A stretch of 11,624 bases of DNA from Lachnospiraceae bacterium (lineage in GTDB: Bacteria; Bacillota; Clostridia; Lachnospirales; Lachnospiraceae). The stretch covers positions 2,992 through 14,615 of the forward strand of contig JAAVAA010000044.1 of assembly GCA_014804285.1 (NCBI GenBank), given 5' to 3'. Both the position numbers and the translations under genes were made by a program. The notes under the pieces were generated by a model. The model did no database searches. It had not been told where the DNA came from and saw only the letters and a list, made by a program, of their open reading frames with translations. This document shows, one piece after another, positions 7,550 through 11,624 of the stretch. How positions within the stretch are numbered: position 1 is the first letter of the stretch; every line of letters begins with the position of its first letter.

Positions 7550-9081
7550 CTCGACTCCTCCCTGCTGCTACCATCAGCAATCTTCTTTTCAAATCTTGTT
7601 GCCAATGAAAGAATTTCATTTTGAGTAGCATCCTCCGCCATAAGTTCTCCCGTAATACGCCCGTCACACATGACGATAATCCGATCAGCAATTCCCATGA
7701 CCTCCGGCATTTCGGAAGATACAAATACTACGGCGATACCCTGTTTTTTCAATTCATTCATCAGGTTATATATCTCAACTTTTGCAGCAACATCAATTCC
7801 TCTTGTAGGCTCATCAAAAATCACTACCCGCGAATTTCTTGCCAGCCACTTACCTACAACCACCTTCTGTTGATTACCTCCTGAAAGATTTGCTGCGTTG
7901 ATCTCAACTCCGGGTGTCTTAATCTTAAGATTCTTCACGGTTCGGGCACACATTTCATCTTCTTTTGCCGCATTCACCACTCCCAGCTTATTACATAAAA
8001 GATCCAAATTGGGAAGCCCTATGTTATGCCGGATACTCAGTTTAGTACACAAGCCATCCTTCTTCCGGTCTTCTGGTGCGAGAACAATTCCTGCTTGAAT
8101 TGCATCTTTCGGCTTTTGAATCTTCACTTCTTTTCCATCCAGTATAATTTCTCCGCTTTCTTTGGGGTCAACACCAAAAATTGCTCTGGTAGTCTCGGTT
8201 CTTCCCGCTCCCATCAGTCCTGCAAAGCCGACAATTTCGCCCTCATACACAGAAAAGTTAATGTTTCTAACCATCCTTCCAGCATTCAAATTTTTCACTT
8301 CAAAAATCTTCGTCCCCTTCGGACAGGAAACTTTCGGAAACTTTTCTTTTATCTCCCGCCCTACCATATGAGCAATGATTTCGTCCAGCGCAGCATTTTT
8401 AAAATCCATGCTGGTAATATACTGACCGTCCCGCATAATGGTAACCCGGTCCACAATATGCTGAAGTTCCTCCAGTCTGTGAGATATGTATACAATTCCG
8501 CATCCTTTACTTTTCAATTCCCTGATAATGCGAAACAAATCTTCTATTTCTCTGGCTGTAAGTGCTGATGTGGGTTCATCCATGATTAGGACTCTGGCGT
8601 TCGTTGACAGTGCCTTGGCAATTTCCACCATCTGCTGCTTGGATACTGGAAGTTCTCCCACTACCTGACCGGGATCAAGTTCTATTTTCAGTTCGTCCAG
8701 AATTTTCTGTGCTTCTGCATCCATCTCTCTATTCGAGAGCATAATTCCTTTTGTCCTCTCTCTTCCAAGAAAAATATTTTCCGCCACGGATAAATGCCTG
8801 CACATATTCAGTTCCTGATGAATAATCGCTACCCCGACTTCCTGAGCCAGCTTCGGCGTTAGATTTCCGTATTCTTTTCCGAAAATCTTCATTTCTCCTT
8901 CATCGCGATCATAGACACCGCTTAAAATTTTCATTAAAGTACTTTTTCCGGCTCCATTCTCTCCCAGAAGAGCCATAACCTCTCCTGCACAAAGCTCAAA
9001 ATTAACATGATCAAGCGCTTTCACTCCCGGAAAGCTTTTACAAATGCCCTTCATGGACACGATTGTCTCATTCATTCCCAT
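7546..9081 (-). CDS. Sugar-type ABC transporter ATPase with two nucleotide-binding domains, RbsA-like
   Basis: A 511-residue cytoplasmic ATPase that drives import through the RbsC-like permease. The first half has a full Walker A (GENGAGKST, residues 40-48), the family's variant signature LPVSKQQM, Walker B VLIMDEPTSAL and switch YISHRLEE. The second half has the altered Walker A that is normal in RbsA-like proteins (GLMGAGRTE), an intact signature LSGGNQQK, and Walker B VVIFDEPTRGID. Length and order match the family. It is the first gene of the operon, with a promoter and terminator-separated upstream region. The ribosome site is a GGA-rich stretch about 10 nt before the ATG at 9081; codon 3 is another ATG but lies further from it. 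The substrate class (ribose, galactose, xylose, inositol, autoinducer-2 or other) cannot be chosen from sequence. Confidence 0.96.
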   Translation of the reverse strand: MGMNETIVSMKGICKSFPGVKALDHVNFELCAGEVMALLGENGAGKSTLMKILSGVYDRDEGEMKIFGKEYGNLTPKLAQEVGVAIIHQELNMCRHLSVAENIFLGRERTKGIMLSNREMDAEAQKILDELKIELDPGQVVGELPVSKQQMVEIAKALSTNARVLIMDEPTSALTAREIEDLFRIIRELKSKGCGIVYISHRLEELQHIVDRVTIMRDGQYITSMDFKNAALDEIIAHMVGREIKEKFPKVSCPKGTKIFEVKNLNAGRMVRNINFSVYEGEIVGFAGLMGAGRTETTRAIFGVDPKESGEIILDGKEVKIQKPKDAIQAGIVLAPEDRKKDGLCTKLSIRHNIGLPNLDLLCNKLGVVNAAKEDEMCARTVKNLKIKTPGVEINAANLSGGNQQKVVVGKWLARNSRVVIFDEPTRGIDVAAKVEIYNLMNELKKQGIAVVFVSSEMPEVMGIADRIIVMCDGRITGELMAEDATQNEILSLATRFEKKIADGSSREESR

Positions 9082-9145
9082 ATTACCGGCTTTCCTTTCT
9101 TTCCGCTCCTTTTATGTCTTATATACTACATTCTTTACTGTTTCC

Positions 9146-9174
9146 AGTATAGCAATCACCCCTCTGGTTTATAA
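9146..9174 (-). promoter_or_regulatory. Promoter of the transporter/two-component operon (extended -10, weak -35)
   Basis: On the minus strand, TGCTATACT places a -10 TATACT at 9151-9146 with an upstream TG (extended -10). At 17 bp spacing the -35 position (9174-9169) is TTATAA, a poor match to TTGACA. A good -10 with a poor -35 fits an activator-dependent promoter. Predicted start is near 9139. Confidence 0.65.
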
Positions 9175-9202
9175 GGGGGTAATCTTTTTTCTTAAAGGGG
9201 GT
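9173..9202 (-). promoter_or_regulatory. Candidate operator for the AraC-type response regulator: ACCCCCTT direct repeats
   Basis: Read on the minus strand, ACCCCCTT occurs at 9202-9195 and again at 9180-9173, exactly 22 bp apart and so on the same helix face. The proximal copy overlaps the -35 by two bases, which is the usual position for an AraC-family class II activator. An inverted ACCCCT lies at 9158-9163 between -35 and -10. Assignment to the operon's own regulator is inferred. Confidence 0.55.
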
Positions 9203-9261
9203 TTTTTATGCATTTTTTATAAAAAGATAAATTATGAGGGTTGTGTTATGGATAATCTGAC

Positions 9262-9291
9262 AAAAAAAAGGACAAGTCTACTTGTCCTTTT
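9262..9291 (-). terminator. Rho-independent terminator after the SDR gene
   Basis: On the minus strand AAAAGGACAAG (9291-9281), loop TAGA, CTTGTCCTTTT (9276-9266) form a perfect 11-bp stem, and the T run continues through 9262 to give eight consecutive T. It lies 140 nt past the SDR stop and before the transporter promoter, so it isolates the two units. Confidence 0.9.
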
Positions 9292-9431
9292 GGTAATCTT
9301 TCATTCAGGGGAAATATCCTCTGTAGGTCCATGCTTACTGGGCCGTTACTATCCGTACCGTCTATCTTTAGTTTCACTCAAAATAAATGTCTATTGCATC
9401 GATTTGGGCACTTATACATTCAAACAGTCAT

Positions 9432-10235
9432 TTATGGCTGCTTCCCAATATATGCCAAAATCCCACCATCCACATATAGCACATGGCCATTTACAAAGTC
9501 AGAGGCATCGGAGGCAAGAAACACTGCCGGTCCCTGAAGATCCTCCGTTTCTCCCCAGCGCGCTGCCGGTGTCTTTGCAATAATGAACTGATCAAAAGGA
9601 TGCCTGCTTCCATCCGCCTGAATTTCACGGAGCGGCGCTGTCTGAGGCGTTGCAATATAACCGGGTCCGATACCATTACATTGAATATTGTACTCGCCAT
9701 ACTCAGATGCAATATTTCTCGTCAGCATCTTAAGACCGCCCTTGGCTGCCGCATAAGCGGATACGGTCTCACGTCCTAACTCACTCATCATAGAACAGAT
9801 GTTGATGATTTTTCCGTGTCCCTTTTTGATCATACCGGGAATTACTGCCTTGGAAACGATAAAGGGTGCGTTCAGATCCACATCAATCACCTGTCGGAAC
9901 TGCTCTGCCGTCATATCACACATAGGAATTCTCTTAATGATTCCTGCGTTGTTTACCAGGATATCAATCACACCTACTTCCTTTTCTACCTGCGCCACAA
10001 GTGCCTGTACCTGTTCTTCATTCGTAACATCGCATACATAACCGTGAGCCTTAATGCCCTTTTCCTCATAGGCAGCAAGGCCTTTATCCACCAGTTCCTG
10101 CTTAATATCATTAAATACGATGGTTGCTCCTGCCTGCGCATATGCACTTGCAATAGCAAAGCCGATACCATAGGAAGCACCTGTCACCAAAGCCACCTTG
10201 CCCTCCAATGAAAATTTCTTCATAAAATCATTCAT
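9432..10235 (-). CDS. idnO: Gluconate 5-dehydrogenase-like SDR oxidoreductase
   Basis: A 267-residue cytoplasmic short-chain dehydrogenase. It most likely interconverts D-gluconate and 5-keto-D-gluconate with NAD(P)H. Visible motifs are the nucleotide-binding TGASYGIG (about residues 19-26), NNAG, the catalytic Ser in ICSMMSELGR and YAAAK. The segments CNGIGPGYIATPQTAPLRE, HPFDQFIIAKTPAARWGE and the C-terminus YVDGGILAYIGKQP closely resemble the characterised Streptococcus suis enzyme as I remember it. The ATG at 10235 has an AGGGG site 7 nt upstream; the ATG at codon 5 has none. It is a single-gene unit, with its own extended -10 promoter upstream and a terminator about 140 nt downstream of the stop. 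It could instead act on a related keto-acid, since this family's substrates are easily mis-assigned. Confidence 0.88.
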   Translation of the reverse strand: MNDFMKKFSLEGKVALVTGASYGIGFAIASAYAQAGATIVFNDIKQELVDKGLAAYEEKGIKAHGYVCDVTNEEQVQALVAQVEKEVGVIDILVNNAGIIKRIPMCDMTAEQFRQVIDVDLNAPFIVSKAVIPGMIKKGHGKIINICSMMSELGRETVSAYAAAKGGLKMLTRNIASEYGEYNIQCNGIGPGYIATPQTAPLREIQADGSRHPFDQFIIAKTPAARWGETEDLQGPAVFLASDASDFVNGHVLYVDGGILAYIGKQP

Positions 10236-10262
10236 GTCCGTTCCCCTTTCTTTTCTTCTCCC

Positions 10263-10271
10263 AGTATATCA
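10263..10271 (-). promoter_or_regulatory. Promoter of the SDR gene (extended -10)
   Basis: Minus-strand TGATATACT gives a -10 TATACT at 10268-10263 with a TG extension. The -35 position at 17 bp spacing (TATTCT) is weak. Transcription would start about 20 nt before the ATG, just ahead of the AGGGG ribosome site. Confidence 0.5.
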
Positions 10272-10317
10272 TTGAAAAAAAGAAAAGAATATACCATAAG
10301 CCATTATATTTATGATA

Positions 10318-10331
10318 CATTTCCCGAAATG
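10318..10331. promoter_or_regulatory. Inverted repeat CATTTC-CC-GAAATG, possible operator
   Basis: A perfect 6-bp inverted repeat with a 2-bp centre. It is about 50 bp upstream of the SDR -10 and about 29 bp upstream of the divergent -35, a position from which a dimeric regulator could affect either gene. No match to a known operator was recognised, and chance cannot be excluded in A/T-rich DNA. Confidence 0.35.
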
Positions 10332-10359
10332 ATTTAGAAATTTTTAGGAGATCAATTAC

Positions 10360-10388
10360 TTGCCATCTTCTCTCCCATGCGTTATACT
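10360..10388 (+). promoter_or_regulatory. Strong sigma-A-type promoter for the TM1266/ECF unit
   Basis: TTGCCA at 10360-10365 and TATACT at 10383-10388 with the ideal 17-bp spacer. The predicted start near 10395 leaves a leader of about 170 nt before the ATG at 10565. Confidence 0.75.
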
Positions 10389-10394
10389 GAAACA

Positions 10395-10564
10395 AACCTG
10401 CATCGAGAGAATGTTCTGTCCTTGCAGCGAGCTTATACGTTCTGAACTAAAGGGATTCCTGCGGTAAAGATTGTCACCCTTATCAGCAGATGCCGGTAGG
10501 GGTATTTTTGTAAATTTCTTATCATTTCATATGGTTATATGGAAATCAAAGGAGACCAATTATT
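10395..10564 (+). promoter_or_regulatory. Long structured 5' leader, candidate riboswitch or attenuator of unknown class
   Basis: CCTGCATC (10397-10404) can pair with GATGCCGG (10489-10496) in 7 of 8 positions, closing a domain of about 100 nt that contains a second stem, AAGGG (10450-10454) with CCCTT (10477-10481). A competing stem, ATTCCTGC (10455-10462) with GTAGGGGT (10496-10503), includes three G-T pairs and is followed at once by ATTTTT. It is incompatible with the other two, as in a terminator switch. No known riboswitch consensus was recognised. Folding was by eye. Confidence 0.4.
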
Positions 10565-10810
10565 ATGGAAGAAAAAGTAGCCATCATCGGCATTTTCATT
10601 CAGGACATAAGCGCCGCCGCAAAGGTCAATGAACTACTGCATGAATATGCAGACTGCATTATCGGACGGATCGGTATTCCTTATCGGGAAAAATCCCTGA
10701 ATATCATATCTGTCATCGTCAATGCGTCTGCAGATGACATCAGTACTCTCTCCGGAAAGCTTGGTCGGATCAAAGGGATCAGCGCCAAGGCAATGCAGGC
10801 AAAATTATAA
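10565..10810 (+). CDS. TM1266-like small ACT-fold protein, putative iron-only hydrogenase system regulator
   Basis: An 81-residue protein matching the pattern of the TM1266 family (TIGR03959-type): an opening strand VAIIGIFIQD, then VNELLHEYADCIIGRIGIPY-type sequence with REK, a second strand SLNIISVIVNA, and a final helix with LSGKLGRIKGISAK. Members are small ferredoxin-like/ACT-fold proteins, often found with [FeFe]-hydrogenase maturation genes. The regulatory role is a family-level proposal, and no ligand or DNA site is established from sequence. AAGGAG lies about 10 nt upstream of the ATG. It is the first gene of a plus-strand unit, 26 nt before an ECF S-component gene, behind a strong promoter and long leader. 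No hydrogenase or HydEFG gene is in this window, so the local partner is the transporter component. Confidence 0.85.
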   Translation: MEEKVAIIGIFIQDISAAAKVNELLHEYADCIIGRIGIPYREKSLNIISVIVNASADDISTLSGKLGRIKGISAKAMQAKL

Positions 10811-10836
10811 TTTTACTGCCAAGGAGGAATTATTTC

Positions 10837-11409
10837 ATGAAACTCACAACCAAAGGTCTTGCCCAGACAGCGCTTTTACTCGCCATTTGTATCGTAAGCC
10901 AGTATTTTAAAAACCTTTCTGTTTATATCACCGGTCCGATCGTAAACACCACTATTATCATTGCCGTACTTGCCGTAGGACTTTGGAGCGGTGTTTTGAT
11001 CAGTATTGTTGCCCCCATCACAGCTTTCTTTTTTACAGGCTCACCCATTATGGCAGCAATTCCGCTGATGTTTTTCGTAGTCATGGCAGGAAACGCAATT
11101 TTAGCTGTAAGCGTATGGTATTTTCAGGAAAAGCAGTCCTTCAAATGGCGGCTTCCGGCAGGACTGGTTGTTGGCTCCGTGTTAAAGGCAATATTCATGG
11201 GAGCGGTCGTAGTTTTGATCATTTTGCCTATCTTTGGACAAAATGTTGCAAGCAAACTCCCCAAACCGGAGGCTCTCCCCAAGGTCCTTGCTACAGCCAA
11301 AGTAACCTTCTCCATCACACAGCTTATTACGGCTCTCATTGGAAGCGTACTTGCCTATATCATTTGGATTCCTTTAAAGAAATATTTAAAAAGCGGTCAG
11401 GATTTGTAA
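10837..11409 (+). CDS. ECF transporter S-component-like membrane protein
   Basis: A 190-residue, strongly hydrophobic protein with about five to six membrane helices, starting with a short basic/amphipathic stretch (MKLTTKGLAQTALLLA) as in many ECF substrate-capture components. S-components bind vitamins, vitamin precursors or metals and share an energy module (EcfA, EcfA', EcfT), which is not encoded here. I cannot assign the ligand: no TPP, FMN, cobalamin or folate riboswitch consensus is recognisable upstream. A perfect AAGGAGG lies 9 nt before the ATG. The gene directly follows the TM1266-like gene and very likely shares its transcript. Its last 13 bases overlap the 3' end of the convergent cutC-like gene. 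The membrane protein call is certain, and the ECF assignment is probable. Confidence 0.75.
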   Translation: MKLTTKGLAQTALLLAICIVSQYFKNLSVYITGPIVNTTIIIAVLAVGLWSGVLISIVAPITAFFFTGSPIMAAIPLMFFVVMAGNAILAVSVWYFQEKQSFKWRLPAGLVVGSVLKAIFMGAVVVLIILPIFGQNVASKLPKPEALPKVLATAKVTFSITQLITALIGSVLAYIIWIPLKKYLKSGQDL

Positions 11410-11624
11410 AATTCGGTCAGAATTTCTACCCCTTGGGCAATTTTTGCCCCATCCGTCTGCCAGATTTCAAACTCACTGAAAGCAGATAATCCCATAGGTA
11501 CATTTTCCTTCCTATACTCCATTCTGCTTGCCAGAATCTTTTTGCCGGACATATGGAAATGCTTCAGACCTGCTTCCTCATGAAGTCTCACCATATTGTC
11601 CGGTGAAACACCGCTTCCCGCCAT
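11397..11624 (-). CDS. cutC: CutC family protein, C-terminal part (5' end outside window)
   Basis: The last 75 codons of a minus-strand gene that runs past the window edge; the stop is TGA at 11397-11399. The sequence shows the CutC C-terminal pattern: AGSGVSPDNMVRLHEEAG, then a HFHMSGK element (HxSA/G in the family), an SxMEYR motif and VPMG. The ATG at 11622-11624 lies in what should be an internal (I/M)-A-G-S-G strand, so it is almost certainly not the start; full CutC proteins have about 240-250 residues. CutC proteins are TIM-barrels annotated as copper homeostasis factors, although the copper role is disputed. The convergent ECF gene overlaps its end by 13 bases. Confidence 0.85.
   Translation of the reverse strand: MAGSGVSPDNMVRLHEEAGLKHFHMSGKKILASRMEYRKENVPMGLSAFSEFEIWQTDGAKIAQGVEILTEFYKS

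Larger units (their letters stand above)
9082..9431. other. Intergenic region between the SDR gene and the transporter operon
   Basis: 350 bp without a supported gene. Reading in the minus direction it holds about 140 nt of SDR 3' untranslated sequence, an intrinsic terminator, an A/T-rich stretch, the direct repeats and promoter of the transporter operon, and a 5' leader of about 58 nt. An AAGGAG about 24 nt upstream of the operon's first ATG has no start codon at usual spacing and is probably unused. No separate gene is convincing. Confidence 0.8.
10236..10564. other. Divergent intergenic region between the SDR gene and the TM1266-like gene
   Basis: 329 bp without a supported gene. The left part holds the minus-strand SDR promoter, the middle a 14-bp inverted repeat, then the plus-strand promoter at 10360-10388 and a leader of about 170 nt before the TM1266-like ATG. 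No tRNA or recognisable small protein was seen. Confidence 0.8.

Noticed and set aside
7434..7724. 96-codon minus-strand open frame across the ATPase-permease junction
   Set aside because: It is out of frame with two well-supported genes that are joined by an ATGA overlap, so it is a shadow.
9138..9151. Catabolite control (cre) site just downstream of the -10 (TGGAAACAGTAAAG)
   Set aside because: It lacks the central CG and the CA end of the cre consensus, so the match is too poor to call.
9292..9431. 28-codon minus-strand open frame in the SDR 3' region (ATG near 9352)
   Set aside because: It has no ribosome site, and the reading frame runs into the terminator hairpin.
9044..9583. 179-codon plus-strand open frame across the SDR-transporter intergenic region
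   Set aside because: It overlaps both flanking genes in antisense and passes through the terminator hairpin and promoter repeats. Its only good start context (ATG at 9249) encodes the A-run of the terminator, and no family resemblance is visible.
10395..10564. TPP, FMN or cobalamin riboswitch upstream of the ECF unit
   Set aside because: I looked for CTGAGA/ACCTGAT-type TPP boxes, the RFN AGGG...GGCGGTA pattern and the B12 box. Only a chance GCGGTAAAG was found, without the rest of the RFN element.

Overview
The window looks like chromosome from a low-GC, Gram-positive, strictly anaerobic Clostridia, most likely Lachnospiraceae. Supporting evidence: strong AGGAGG-type ribosome sites, a LytS/YesM kinase with a YesN/AraC response regulator, a TM1266-type putative regulator of iron-only hydrogenase, and an ECF vitamin-type S-component. 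The genus is inferred from gene content and not proven. I see no rRNA, tRNA, CRISPR array, insertion sequence or phage gene.

Layout. Positions 1-357 (+) hold the 3' end of a class 3-like aldehyde dehydrogenase. Positions 9081 down to 343 (all -) form one apparent operon. In transcription order it encodes an RbsA-type tandem ATPase, an RbsC-type permease, an unusual lipoprotein with two nearly identical periplasmic binding domains in one chain, a YesN-type response regulator, a very short LytS/YesM-type histidine kinase, and an RbsA-sized protein whose nucleotide-binding motifs are lost in both halves. A terminator at about 9262-9291 and an extended -10 promoter near 9146-9154 separate this operon from the upstream gene. 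That promoter carries an 8-bp direct repeat spaced 22 bp that abuts the -35, as expected for an AraC-type activator.

Positions 10235-9432 (-) encode a gluconate 5-dehydrogenase-like SDR enzyme. From a divergent promoter at 10360-10388 (+) runs a leader of about 170 nt, then a TM1266-like small protein and an ECF S-component. The window ends inside a cutC-like gene (-), whose 3' end overlaps the 3' end of the ECF gene.

How the main genes may work together (inference). The binding lipoprotein feeds a solute, probably a sugar or related small molecule, to the RbsA/RbsC-type importer. The two-component system probably controls the same operon. The kinase has almost no extracytoplasmic sensor region, and the operon contains a motif-dead paralogue of the transporter's ATPase. 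A transporter-coupled sensing scheme, with the dead ATPase as adaptor between permease and kinase, is therefore an attractive and testable idea. The substrate cannot be read from the sequence.
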